Shown here in pieces: positions 46,302 through 58,025 of a DNA stretch of 64,000 nucleotides (within the stretch, counting starts at the first letter, position 1; each line of letters starts with the position of its first letter). Below the pieces are notes generated by a model, which saw only the letters and a program-made list of their open reading frames with translations, was not told where the DNA came from and did not search any database. A program made the translations under genes and the position numbers. Origin of the DNA: Ophioderma brevispina (lineage: Eukaryota; Echinodermata; Ophiuroidea; Amphilepidida; Ophiodermatidae); contig JAMKCH010010190.1 in assembly GCA_023653785.1 (NCBI GenBank), positions 42,596 through 106,595 of the forward strand, read 5' to 3'.

Positions 46302-46990
46302 CATGGCGCGCTCGATCGCAAAAACCTCTCAATTCAATTGAACTGATAGGTTAATAAAAAAAAACGCAATTTGGAAATTAAACAATGGCAGCCATTTGAA
46401 TGTGCAAACATAATAGATGACCTGAGTTGCCAAATAACAAATAAATATTCTCCCAAGAAATGCAAAAAAGTGTTAATATTGACCAAAGTTGAAGAGAATT
46501 AATTTTCAGGGAAAATTTGATTTGATCATACAGCAGCTATTTCAAATGGAAGATTTTGACATATGCAAGCCATTTGGGTTTGGACGTTGCCTAAACCACC
46601 TCATGATGCCAAACAACTTAGAAAAAGAACCAAAATGCTCCAATTGGTCAATATGCACCTAATTAATCCCAAACACTCATTTTGGGGAAGCATTTGAATT
46701 GGGCATAAGGAGCTATTTGGATTGTGAAAGCTATTTTTTAATCAATTTGTCATGGCCCGAAAACTCTAGAAGATGGATACCAAAAAACACCAAAATTGGT
46801 CAATGTATACCAAAGTTAACTTTTCCCCCCACCCCACCCCACGGGGTCCCCGGGGGGACCACTTTGGGCACACTTTTTATAAAAATCGTGCGGTACCATC
46901 GTGTTTAGCGGAAAAAATCAGTCAAAGAAACACTATCAAACAGAAAGTGAACACCATTCCCTGTTGCGGTGGCTGTGGACCGACTATAGT
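46302..46990 (-). repeat. Right inverted arm of the 7.2-kb structure
   Basis: Reverse complement of 39795-40418, slightly longer because of extra AT-rich text around 46430-46560. It includes the C-rich tract CCCCCCACCCCACCCC at about 46825-46840, complementary to the left arm's G tract. Confidence 0.75.
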
Positions 46991-47654
46991 GGTTTCATCG
47001 AAAAAAACGGAATTATATTAACCATAACATCAATTAAACCATTAGTCTGCCCTTGCGCGATTTAAAATTCGCGCTAGTGTATTAACGCGATAACGATATC
47101 GCCGGCACATTTGGTCATACATGACATAGGAAATACCCATTGTGAAAGCGTCATGTGTGAAGGTGATGACGCTACTGTTGGCCGTTCGTATGCGCAAACA
47201 CATATCCCATAAAAACACTACCGCGAATTTCCAATAAGCGCGTGTCAGAAAATATCTTTAATTATTGTTATGGTAGTATAGTTCCTTTTTTCCGGGAAAC
47301 CCCTGCGATATATTTTCAACAATAATTATTATTTAACCGTATATTGTAAGGGTGAACCAATAAAAGCTTTACCCCAAATGAAAGTTGAATTTTTCACTTT
47401 TTAATTTGATTCTGGATTTGATCTTTATCATAAGAATGGGTAATTGAGAATCTTTGCCTGAAAAAAAAATGTTCATTTTGTTGAGTGGTTCTTAAGATAT
47501 GGTCCACTGAACAAATAAAGTCAAAATTACGGAGCATCATTTGGTCTTAGGCATGGAAATCCCCAAAATCGAGCAGATCGTGTCCTACCCCCCCCCCAAA
47601 AAAAAAACAATTTTAACTGGTAAGGCTTCTACATTGTTCATGTAGAGGTGAAGA

Positions 47655-47900
47655 CGTCTATCATGGCGTACGCAGGATTTATTTTGGGGAGTGATATGGG
47701 ATTTCGAAAAAAGTGGAGTTTTTTGGTAAATGTGGACCTAAACCCCAAACAAACCCCCCCCCCCCCCCAATGGTCTTTTTTTTTTTACGTTCTGAACATC
47801 TCATCACCAAAAGGTGACTTTCGCGTCAAAAGTTCTCAAATTTGAACCTTTTTATGCCAAAAAAAATTAGCAAAACGTGGACGGTTTGTCCCTTTAAAAA
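47655..47900 (+). repeat. Dispersed AAAGTGGAC repeat, copy 3
   Basis: GGCGTACGCAGGATTTATTT at 47664, AAAAAAGTGGAGTTTTTTGG, GTAAATGTGGACC, a C15-like run at about 47754-47768, GAACATCTCATCACCAAAAG, GCAAAACGTGGACGG. Related to 37436-37600 and 36340-36660. Confidence 0.6.
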
Positions 47901-49209
47901 CCGAATTTTCGCTTGCCCACCACCCCAAAAATGTTGCTGTGCCTACCACTAAAATATGTGATTTCTAACAAAAAGATGCAAATAAAAGGGTCAAAACCAA
48001 TGGTTTAATGAAGGGTCAACATTTAAAATTTAGGAATATGTTTTTACATCAGTGCTGTTCTTTGAACAAAGAAACCTCAACTAATTCAACGAAAAAAAAA
48101 AAAACCTTTAAGTATTGCGTCAATAGCAAATTTATATAGAGAGGGTAAATATCCGTATGGACATTGGAAATATATACAAAACTTCACCACCATTGGCAGA
48201 CTCTTGTTAGAGCCAGAGTGACTTGACAAGTGTTTAGAGCGATAATGAATATCGTTAAAATAAATTCAACGGCGTTGGGAAAACAATACAAAGTAAAGGG
48301 GTGCGAAACACGATATTCAAGATCCAAAATAGTGATTTAAATTTAAAATATCTGTAAAAATTGTTAATTTTGCAACCACCATCACTTATAAAAAAGGACT
48401 ATGCTGCTAGCCATTGATACTCTCACTGAATGCAACAATTTTTTTTTAATACAAGTAATATACAAGTATATACAAAACTTTAGTAATGTAAATAGTTGAG
48501 TAAATAGTGTAAGTAAATAGTTTAGAATCCCTGAGTCAACAACCTGTGCCAGTGCACATTTGCCCGACTCACAGTAAACTTTTCTTTTAGCGTTGAAATG
48601 AAAATGCGCTCCTTTTGTCGTCTTTGCCATTATAGCTACAATTAATAAAGGAAATTAGACCTAATGGTGCTTACGTTGAAACAAACCTGTACTACGGGTA
48701 GTCAAATTGTTTTTGTCTTTGGCAATTTTAAGTGGGCTGTCATGGTACTATTGGTGGCGCTCTCGTTCATTATCTTCAAAAAGCTTTGTTACAGTAGAAA
48801 TTACCGCCGCCTGCGTGACTTCTAGCTGAACGACTACTAAAAATGCCGTCGTTTATTAATTTCGACTTTTGCTGCAACTTAACCATTTTTTACAAAAATT
48901 CTAGAGGGTGTCCCACGGGAAAGATTATGTCACCATTTGAGTAGAATTATGTTCTTTATATAGAGTGGCAGATTTGTTTTGAGGTCGGAACCCTAGGTTT
49001 TAATGGCATTTAAATTTTGCTTGCCTCATTTTAATGTGTAAGCATGTGGTGTAAGCAGAATTGGCGCTGACGACAATTTCAACCTACCCTGTTGCCAAGT
49101 TGAATCGTTGTACACGATTGTAAACGTGTACACTGTGGTGACATGGTGTAATGTGTTGTAACACCATTCTTAGGGAATAATAAACGCGACGTACCGTATG
49201 CCCGGCGAC
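47901..49209. other. 1.3 kb without recognised genes
   Basis: AT-rich. Short AAATAGT repeats occur at about 48488-48525. Nothing coding recognised; the 82-codon minus frame at 48382-48630 has no known domain. Confidence 0.45.
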
Positions 49210-49244
49210 GGGATCACATAATGAAATGGATAAGGGTGTAAGGC

Positions 49245-49458
49245 TGGCGCTTCAAACCATGGGCCTTCGGGTGACAGAGACTCAAACAAATAGGGGTATT
49301 TTGGTTAGAGACGGCCAAATGCACCAAAATAGGGTTTTTTTTGGGTGACAAATTTGTATGCAAATCTTCCCAAAACCTTCGGTCTTTTAGAAATTTTGCC
49401 AATGTTACCAAAAATAGGGGTCTTTGGGTGAAAATTTTTCAAAATTTTTCCCCCCAAA

Positions 49459-49494
<36 letters not shown>

Positions 49495-49525
49495 TAATAT
49501 TTGGTCTTTGGGTGACATTGAAGCG
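49245..49525 (+). repeat. GGTCTTTGGGTGACA-type repeat with T28 run
   Basis: GGGTGACAGAGACTCAAACA, TTTTGGGTGACAAATTTG, GGGGTCTTTGGGTGAAAATT and TTTGGTCTTTGGGTGACATTG return within 280 bp, and AAAATAGGGGT/AAAATAGGGTT blocks alternate with them. A 28-base T run lies at 49464-49491. A degenerate tandem repeat of about 60-100 bp. Confidence 0.55.
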
Positions 49526-49671
49526 GTGTCACCTCTTCATCAATGTTCGCTTCTGTTTCAGTGAACGCGGTCCCTGTTTCAGTGATCGTCCTGTTTTACT
49601 CAGCAAGCGGGAGACCCACTAGTTAACATAATAGCAGGCAACTCTTTTGTACTCTTTCAATTTATGTCAAT

Positions 49672-49945
49672 CCCGGGTGGCTCACTCAATCTGTGATACT
49701 GACCGTAATGATCGGTACCAAAATCCGGAAAATATGGCACGCGAGAGCGAACATAGATGTGCCCCTGTTGTAATCAGTTTTTGCCGTCCAATCCTGTATC
49801 ACAATACATATCCAGGGGATAGAACCACCATACGATGTGAACCATTGTCATTATCCACCATGGCGTGCCATATTTGTCCGCTTGGTTTTTGGCAAGCTTG
49901 GTAACGATCATCGGTCAGGGTGGCCGGTTGGGTGAGCCCACCTGG
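49672..49945. mobile_element. Small foldback element, ~80-bp TIRs
   Basis: The left end CCCGGGTGGCTCACTCAATC is mirrored by GGTTGGGTGAGCCCACCTGG (49926-49945). Further inside, ACTGACCGTAATGATCGGTA is matched by AACGATCATCGGTCAGGGT, and AAATATGGCACGCGAG by GGCGTGCCATATTTG. The centre is about 100 bp. It lacks transposase. A second CCAGGTGGGC string follows at 49962, so the boundary may extend. Confidence 0.75.
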
Positions 49946-52900
49946 ATTCCAATCTGGGAACGCCAGGTGGGCACTTCCTTTTCAATATGATACTCTCTGT
50001 AAGTAAAGTATTGACTTGTTATGTAAGCACGGTCACGATGCAGGTCATATATTACAAAAGAACTTAAACTCAGGAACTGGCAACCATACTTTACATTGTT
50101 ATGCTTCCCCGACATACAGTGCAAAATACCGTCGTACTGCAAATGTGCACGTGTTTTGTGCCGATGTGACTAAGTCTCGCCATAATGAGTCCCGCAGCCC
50201 TCCCTCCCCGTAGAAATGGTCAGAACATTTTTTACTAAACGCCTTTATACGCCCTCTGTTATCTGTATTCAAAAAACCCAGGGGGGTAGTGACATGCCCT
50301 AACAGCAACAGCAAATTCAAACGGGCATCAACTTCCGTTCTAGTCGGGTTTCAAGAACTTTAACGTAGGAGGCGCTCTTACCATATCGAACGGTTACACA
50401 CAGACGTGCTAAAGACTAGGCCGGTCACGAATATTTACATCTAAATGACCGTTTATCGGAAATTACACTTTTTGCAGCGGGTTTAATCCACTACCCCGAC
50501 GGAATTTTGAAGTCAATATTGTTCTTATTTATCATGATATTCTAAGATCTTTTGAAAAGGCTAAGAGATGAATTTTTTTGATGTCCCTGGGAACCGAGAC
50601 TGCCATATTAAATGCACGTAGCAGGTCCCAATTACCTTTTGGCAATCCCCAATGCCAATCGGAGTCAGATCGTGCCTGCCCCCCCCCCCTACAAAATCCA
50701 GTAGTACACCATTTTTCATGTTTAGTAGGGATTACAGAATCCCCTTTAGAGTGGTCGTAATGTGTCTTCTTGCTGTTTGGTACTTTTTTGCCCCATGGAA
50801 ACAATGAAGCATGTCCACGCAAACCCCCAAAAACTGCCTGACCTTTTAACACTTACAGGTATCCCTTATGTAAAAGGTGCTTTTCCGATCGTCTTTGGAA
50901 CCCCACGATTTACCGTAAGTAGGCCTAGTATAATTTTTGGATATCAATGAAATGCCGTATGTTCCCCCATTGTCTCCGGATTTCAGCTTCATCCGTTTCT
51001 TTCCTAGATACGGATAAAAGCTATCGTTTTGATGGTTAACCTAGCACAGTAGTGATATGGCTTTGCATATGCACTCGCACTAGCATAAAACCACAAGTTG
51101 TTTCCCACGGTACTTGATGGTTAGTTGTACCAGTGTCAGGCTCTTCATATCAATAGAGCCACATGATAGACAAAAATCGGAACAGGCACCTTTAATGTAG
51201 CCCATGTCAACTTCGGACATCGTAAGAAGAATTAGCAAAGACCATTGTCTGCTGCTTTGAAAGAATCATGTTTTTAAATTCGCGCTAAATCGTTGTTACC
51301 GCCATCAGCAAAGCATACCAAGATGACTGGTGTAACCTCTGTGTTTAACATTAGGAATGGGTGACATAATACGTTATAGTGAAAAGTTCCGCTGGCAAAG
51401 TTCAGCTTTGTACAAAAATAATGGGAAGATCTGAATAAAGATCTTGTCCGTTCCCCCCGTAACCCGTGATGCAGCAAAATATTAACGACGTAAGAGACAG
51501 TCCTCAGGCACTTTGACGGTGAATATTCACTTAAATTGTGGTCATTTTAAATTTAACATTTCAAATTTTTTTTCAAGATAGTGTGCCGAAGGCATGTAAT
51601 TCAAATTAGGTAAACGCCTCGACCACACCACATCCATCGAAAACAAACCAGCCGATAACCCTGTTCGACGTTAAGGACTCGGTTTCCGTGATTGGTAGTT
51701 TGGTAGATTGTGGTAGAATGGTAATTCAGATCCATATGCCGCCCCCCTATGTTAACACCGGTCGATTAGAACTTCCCTCGTCTCACAAAAAAAATATATG
51801 AGATACACAAATTACACACACAGAGAAGTTACTCGCCTACGGTTTCATTGTAAATCGTGCGCATTTGCAATGTATCATATCTAGATCTCATTTTAGTAGC
51901 TTCCTGTCGTTTGGCCTTTGCACTTCCTCTTAAACGCCCTGGCTCTTTTTCAAAGGTTTGACTCAGAAATATCGTGAAATATCTTTTTGGTGTATTAATT
52001 GAAAATGTGAACTAGAACTAAAGTTTGTCAACTGAATGCTCATTCCAAAGTTTGAGATGACGGATTTTCGTTTATGTAGTAACATTTTAACAAAAATCTG
52101 GACCGAAATTTTTAATTACAACTGGGATTTTCTATATAACGGACATCGATTTCAGCTTAACTATTTACATGATTTGGTATGTGACAAGCATTATTTAAGA
52201 TGCCAAAACACGTTTGTTAGAACATTGAGGGCGCCATATTCGGGAAATTTCTGAGTCAACCTTCAACGTCATCATTGATAGTTGACTTCAAGTGCCATCT
52301 TTACAAAGTATTCTAAACCTAAATTATCTCAATTTTTCAACCTAATCTATTCTAATGAGCTTTTCCCCTGCGTTGACAGATTACAAAGCCAGTGCCGACT
52401 ATTGATCACGTTATTACCATGGACATTCTGAGAGCTTGGCATTCTGATTACGATCATTTTCCAGTCTTCTCTATTAATCATAACGATTAAGAATTTACTA
52501 AAAGTGTGCCAGCTTCGCAATGTTCTAAAAGAGAAAAAGTCACCTAAAACTAGATTACATCAAAAGGTTTCTAAAATATCGTATCATTAATTAACTGGAT
52601 TAACTGGGATAATAAAAGTATAATGAAACTTATCCACGTCTCTTATAATGTCGGTGATCAATTACCTGCAAGCGTAATACTATCCCTATATTGTTAAAAT
52701 ACCTAATAAATAATCGTTGATATAAAAAATATATCGTGATGTAGAAATACTTTTGCCAGGCGCGCCTCCACGATACTATTATTTTTTTTTTCAATACTTT
52801 TTACTATCCATATTTTCAATTCTGTCCATTATGATGCGCTCGAAAGTATATCCTCAAGATATAATGTCATCTGACTTTGACTCCTGATTTGTTCGTGGGT

Positions 52901-53265
52901 ATATTAACTTCGACCACCGACATCATTCAACAGTGACAGAAAGGGAGCAACATTTGCTGAATTAAGAAGGATGAAAAGGTTTCGAAAAAATGCGTGCTCT
53001 CGACCACATGGCTGTTGGTGTTCATAGACGGTTCACCCACTTTGAGCAGTATCAACAGAAAAAAGATAATTAAGTCCAAGCCATGCAATTAACAATGTCT
53101 TTATATGAAGTAATTGTATACTATTGCTTCATACTTCAAAAATTGAAGCCAAAATGACTTTGTGGTTTAAATGCAGCTAAACTAGGAATATGGTCTGAAA
53201 ATTTGTTAGTTGAATAATATGCGGGCATGGAGTCATAGTAAGTCAACATGGGGTTCCCCCCTCTC
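49946..53265. other. 3.3 kb without recognised genes
   Basis: Several open frames of 60-106 codons (50532-50852 minus is the longest) contain no domain I know. A C10 run lies at about 50679-50688 in a GATCGTGCCTGCC context that resembles GATCGTGTCCTACC at 47577-47590, so a short dispersed repeat is likely there. The 72-codon frame at 52036-52254 is Phe/Tyr/Asn-rich and unrecognised. Confidence 0.45.
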
Positions 53266-53267
53266 GC

Positions 53268-53358
53268 ATTGAAAAATTTCACGTTCCCCCTCTCTCCTTA
53301 CACAAGGTTTCGGGTTCCCCCCCCCCTCTCACATCCTCCATTCCCCCCCCCCCCCCCC
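53268..53358 (+). repeat. C-rich tract with GTTCCCCCC units
   Basis: Repeats of GGGTTCCCCCC(TCTC) ending in a C18-like run at 53343-53358. Complementary in kind to the G-rich elements elsewhere; its own ends are not resolved. Confidence 0.65.
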
Positions 53359-54610
53359 GGCGTAAATATGACCCCTCCCTAGATGTAAGCTTTCCAAAAT
53401 GTGTACTTAACGGGTCTAGAATTTATTGATTAAATGCAATACTCTGTTGAAATGAAAAGGTTGTAATTTTTGTTATTTCTACCATGTTATTCATTTTAGG
53501 ACCAATTTAATGCAATGTGACCTGTATCCCTCAAAATGGTATGATTCTTATGCAGATCAGAAATAGTACATGTATTGACACAATTTTTAGTAGAGCCAAT
53601 TTGATGTTTGGTTAGAAGCCTCGCCTTTTATTGATGTAATGAATAGGCTGATGATACTTAACTATTTAAGTATTTTTTTGCATATATGGATTTAAAATTT
53701 TGTATATATCCAGTTTATGTGCTTTTTCCCGATTTTATGTCCATTGTGTTCTCTACTTGATTGAGTCTTGCACTTGCACATACCCCCATCAAGTTCCGTG
53801 GAAACAAACTTGCGGTTTTGTGGTAGATACAATAATGTATGTTTCAAAGCCCTATTCAATGCAATCTGTGCTAAAATTGATGGTTACCCACTAAAACCGT
53901 GGTTTTTGGTGTATATCATGGGAATGAAATGGAATTTGGAGGGCTCAAATTTCAGGACGACAATTAAAATACGGCTTTTCATCTACGCATATCAATCAAT
54001 ACTGCTTCCGGTAAATCAGTGGGTTCCCAAAGACGATCGGAACACGCACCTTTAATCACTACTAATCATAGTATTATACAACTTATTAAGAATTGTAATT
54101 TCAAGCTTCTTTTCTCAAAATACCATTTTGCAAAAGGTCACTGAGGATGCAACTGACGTATGGGTTTTTAGACACTCTATTGATGCCCATGTGACATTCC
54201 AATTCTTGAACCAATCATTTCTGATTTACTAATAAATCTTTTGACTAAAACTTAAAAAAAAAAATAATTGATAAACATGTCAAAAAAGATAACTATGTTG
54301 AAGTCATTCATTAACCTGTCTTATATGAAAGATAATTGGTATAACCAATTACTTATAGACTTATAAAAAAAAATTGTTGAAGGCAAAATTTCCCCTTGGT
54401 TTAAAAAAGCAGGAAATTCAAGGAAAATATTACCTTTTAGTTAAAAATCCATATGGCGGCTATTAAACAAATGTCCGATCCCTAACCCGTGCAAAAAAGG
54501 GCACAGTGGTTGTGTTGAGTACAAATCACTCAATGTCAAGGAAAAGCTGAGTTTGTAAAAACTTAAAGGACATAATGGGGGCATGACCAAAATGACATTA
54601 TGAAAGGACC
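53359..54610. other. 1.25 kb without recognised genes
   Basis: AT-rich. A 95-codon frame at 53768-54055 is not recognised. Confidence 0.45.
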
Positions 54611-55870
54611 CTTCTGAAATCACTCCACAAGTTTGAAACAATTTGGATGTTTATATTCTGTAAAAACAGTAAAACAGGAAGAGTTTTCCAGGGGGAAGGG
54701 GGGGGGTGGCAGTTTGGGGCCATTTCTGGAACAAGGATCTGACATTACTGTTGCATTTCCCCAACTTGGAAAAGCATGTTATCATCAACTCAAGACCATT
54801 GCTATTGTATAATGTGGCTAATTCCGGCTAATCCATCTTTCCCTTGCCACTCAATATCTTACTACAAGCTTAAAGTAAACAATGCCTAATCCCGGTCTGA
54901 ATGGCTGTTTGTGTGAATTGTGTCGCAAAACATGCTAGATACACTGTAAAAATTCTGTCAGGGATGAAAACTGAAATGAAAAGGCCCTACTTAAAATCAC
55001 TTCCACAGTTTGAAACAATTTGGATGTTTACATCTGTAAAAACAGTAAAAACAGGAAGAGTTTCATGGGGGAGGGTGGCAGTTTGTGGCAATTTCTGGAA
55101 CCGGATGCTGACATTACTGCCATCATTATACCAAACTTGAACAAGCATGTTGTCATCAGCTCACAGACCCGTGCTTTGTATATGTGCTAATCCCGGCCAT
55201 CCCTTTTCACTTGCCAGATCAATATCTTACACAAGCCTAAAGTACAATCGCCTGAATCCCCTCCCGGTCTGAATGCTTTTGAATGTGTCGCAAAACATGC
55301 TAGATAGGCCACACTGTAATTCTGTCATGGATGATGTGACATGAACGTGACCCTTATCTGGAAATCACTTCCCACCCAGTTTAGAAAACAATTTGGATGT
55401 TTACATTCTGTACAACAGTAAAAACAGAAGAGTTTTCAGGGGGGGGGTGGCATGTTGTGGCATTGTCCTGGAACCAGGAGTGCTTACATTACTGCCAGCA
55501 TTTACCCAACTGAAAGCATGTTGTCATCAAGCCTCACAGACAACCATTGCTATTGTATATGTGCTAATGCCCGGCCAATCCTCTTCACTTGCAAGATCAA
55601 TATCGTACTACCAGCCTAAGTTACAATAGCCCTGAATCCCGGTCTGAATGCTTTCGGAATTGTGTCGCAAAACATGCTAGATACACTGCTACATTCTGTC
55701 AGGGATATGTGAACACGGTTTGCTTTTCTATTCCAAGAATTGCCACAAATGCCACCCCCCCCCCGAACTCTTCCTGTTTTATTACTGTTTTTACGACTTA
55801 ATACTCCAAATTTGTTTTCAAACTCATGGAAGGGATTTTCAGTAAGGGTCCTTTTCATTATTTCCATTTT
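54611..55870. repeat. ~380-bp tandem repeat (3 units) plus an inverted piece
   Basis: Units start near 54611, 54995 and 55365. Each runs AATCACTTCC, GTTTGAAACAATTTGGATGT, CAGTAAAACAGGAAGAG, GGGGGTGGCAGTTTG, GGAACAAGGATCTGACATTACT, GCATGTTATCATCA, CGCAAAACATGCTAGAT, CTGTCAGGGAT. From about 55715 to 55860 the first ~150 bp of the unit returns in reverse complement (GCCACCCCCCCCCC, CTCTTCCTGTTTTATTACTG). The array therefore ends in a foldback. The units differ by many single-base indels. No conserved reading frame. Confidence 0.85.
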
Positions 55871-56209
55871 TTCATGCCATTAATGTGTCCCTTTAAGAAC
55901 CTTTCCAAGACCTTGAAAGTGTAAAGTTAATTCACTTGTTGTGCTTATTTGAACAAGCAAGTGTGCTCTTAGCCTCTCTTTTTCATGTATCATGCTTAGT
56001 TAGTGCAATATTGATTAATATCTGCAAGACGTGGAGCAGATTGAGAAAGGTATTTGATATTCAAAGAACTGTAACCACACAGTCTAATCATTTTCTTTTA
56101 ACATACTTTAGAAGATTTTGATCTGGCTTTTAATCTCATACAATCATTTAAATTTATGTACACAATCCCCCACCTAAATGGAGCAATTTCTTTTGTATAC
56201 ACCTTGTAA

Positions 56210-56241
<32 letters not shown>
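56210..56241 (+). repeat. G32 homopolymer
   Basis: Thirty-two Gs flanked by TATACACCTTGTAA on the left and TGTATATATATG on the right. The flanks are partly complementary (TATACACC / GGTGTATA). The antisense frame yields a proline run and is not a gene. Confidence 0.9.
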
Positions 56242-56242
<1 letters not shown>

Positions 56243-57080
56243 GTATATATATGCTTTGTTATAATACTGTATTTGGTGCATGGCGATATATTCATCTTAC
56301 CATAATCATTTAAAATACTTACACTCTTAGCATTCAATTGACCCAAATATGTTTTTCTTCTATGGTTGGGAAACGAACTCTGAAACAAGATGTGGAATAT
56401 GTCAACTGAAAATATGATGAAATAATATTGAATGTTTGACCATACCTCATTGGGCAGCCAATATTTTTAAAGTAGGCTCTGGTGGTCACTGTTTTGCATT
56501 GTATTGCATTGTTATCAAGTGGCCTTTGGCGTGACTATAGCCTTCTCGGTCACCCAATTTAATATTGTCATCGTACATTGAATTAATTTCATTACATATT
56601 ACCCGAAGGCTTTATTAAAACAGATCATGAAACCTTGGACACAAAACTCACTTTGGCAAAGTGTAAGCAGGCAGCTTTTTGTTTAGAGACAGTTAACGTT
56701 TAAATGTTCACACATTAAATCGTCCCTTGGGGACCCCCTGAATTACCAGGAAGTAGTATCAAATGATGTCGTATTATTTCTCATTGTCGCCTGATTTTTA
56801 GCCTTCTATTCCACTTCTTTTCCCATAATGGAGACCACAAACTGCCGTGTTTAGTGGTATCAATCAAAAACGCAGGTTTGTTTTGACGATATGCGATTCC
56901 AGATTCGTCATATCAAGTAGCGAAGACGATATACTTAAATCTGGAACAAGGCACCTTTAATTTCACTTTTTAGGTAAATAGCAACGTGTACTATTAGAGG
57001 TTCCCAGAAATTATATGCTAAACCTACTCCAACCTCTTTTGTGGACATTCATTGGAATAACAAGGGCCAACAAGATGCAC
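56242..57080. other. About 840 bp without recognised features
   Basis: AT-rich. No repeats or frames recognised. Confidence 0.45.
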
Positions 57081-57212
57081 TACCAGTGACATCATTTGTG
57101 AAACATTGATTATCAGTCCATGCATGAATAATTCACCCCAGTCACCTGGAATTTTCGATTACTCTCTGATAATCTCTGATTAATCAGTGGTACCACAAAT
57201 GATGTCATCACC
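57081..57212. repeat. Small foldback element
   Basis: ACCAGTGACATCATTTGTG at 57082 is matched by CACAAATGATGTCATCACC at 57194-57212; inside, ATTGATTATCAG is matched by CTGATAATCTCTGATTAATC. About 130 bp in total. It could be a solo MITE. Confidence 0.65.
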
Positions 57213-57701
57213 AACCCAAATATTGAACGCTTTCTGGTCCCTCCTTGTAGACTTGACACAAATCACATCACTTCTATTTGCATTTCCTGGGACCTTTCAA
57301 TGTATAATTACACATTTCATGAATCATAATGTAATGATTATTTACAATTTTAGGGCCGAAGACTGAAGGTGTACCTAAGTTGATTCAAGTAAATGATTTT
57401 TTACTCTAGTATTATACGATCACTTGCACTTAGTTTCATGAAATACGAAAAGTACGCCAGGAGATCTTTGGAACTTTGAGACTTTGATACGGGGTATCCA
57501 AAACGATCCCTAAGAACGCCCTCATTTGTATCCATATATTTAAATATATGAAAATATAAGTATACATACGCATAATGGAAACACTTATGTGTTAGCTTTT
57601 AAAAACTGAAAAAAAAACACCATCCAATCGGTTATAAAATGGTTGAGTTATAGCCATTTATATATGTGGTTACCAACCCTGGTCCCTAATGGTTCAAACC
57701 T

Positions 57702-57744
57702 GAGCCACCGATTGCCCGACGGTTCCGCCTGTAACCGGTGGTTT
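57702..57744. repeat. Hairpin GAGCCACCGATT / AACCGGTGGTTT
   Basis: A stem of about 11 bp with wobble or mismatch and a ~19-base GC-rich loop (GCCCGACGGTTCCGCCTGT). It lies about 145 bp upstream of the SINE fragment at 57.9 kb. Confidence 0.5.
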
Positions 57745-57885
57745 AGTGTGAAGCCAACACAGTATCTAATGAACTGGTATGCTACAACAATTATTATCAT
57801 TGTTACCCATCCAAACGTGTGACTTCAAAAGGTTAACCTCGAATGCTCACCATTAAGCGACTGATTTGAGGTCTGCTTATCAGAC

Positions 57886-58025
57886 ACAGCCGATAACCTA
57901 GTGGTCGGAAGGTCGTGGGTTTCTTACCCGGACCGGAGTATGAATACTAGAAAATTTCCCTCCAGAATTGCGTTGGTGCTAGTCATTAATTGCTGTATAA
58001 AAAGTGATTTGTTACAATTTTAGGT
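57886..58025 (+). mobile_element. tRNA-derived SINE fragment
   Basis: CCGATAACCTAGTGGTCGGA combines an A-box-like GATAACCTAGTGG with the text that normally follows the anticodon arm, so about 20 bases of the tRNA part are deleted. GGTCGTGGGTTTCTTACCCG is a damaged B box. A short body ends near GCTGTATAAAAAGTG. No function is expected. Confidence 0.6.

Larger units (their letters stand above)
39795..46990. mobile_element. 7.2-kb structure with 0.6-0.7 kb inverted arms
   Basis: The left arm (about 39795-40418) and right arm (about 46302-46990) are reverse complements. Shared blocks from outside inward: GTTCACTTTCTGTTTGATAG, AGTGTGCCCAAAGTGGTCC, GGGGTGGGGGGAAAAGTTA, GGTATACATTGACC, GTTTTCGGGC, CCTTATGCCC, TCATGAGGTGG, CAAATTGCGT, ATTAACCTATCA and GAGCG(A/C)GCGCG. 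Arm divergence includes many indels. Inside is a degenerate ~145-bp tandem repeat, all in one orientation, and a nested TIR element. No transposase or other protein is recognisable. It could be one long foldback transposon that captured satellite DNA, or two opposed copies of a dispersed repeat that happen to flank a satellite. Confidence 0.65.

Noticed and set aside
56098..56388. Open frame with a proline run on the minus strand
   Set aside because: It is produced by the G32 homopolymer; flanking residues show no domain.
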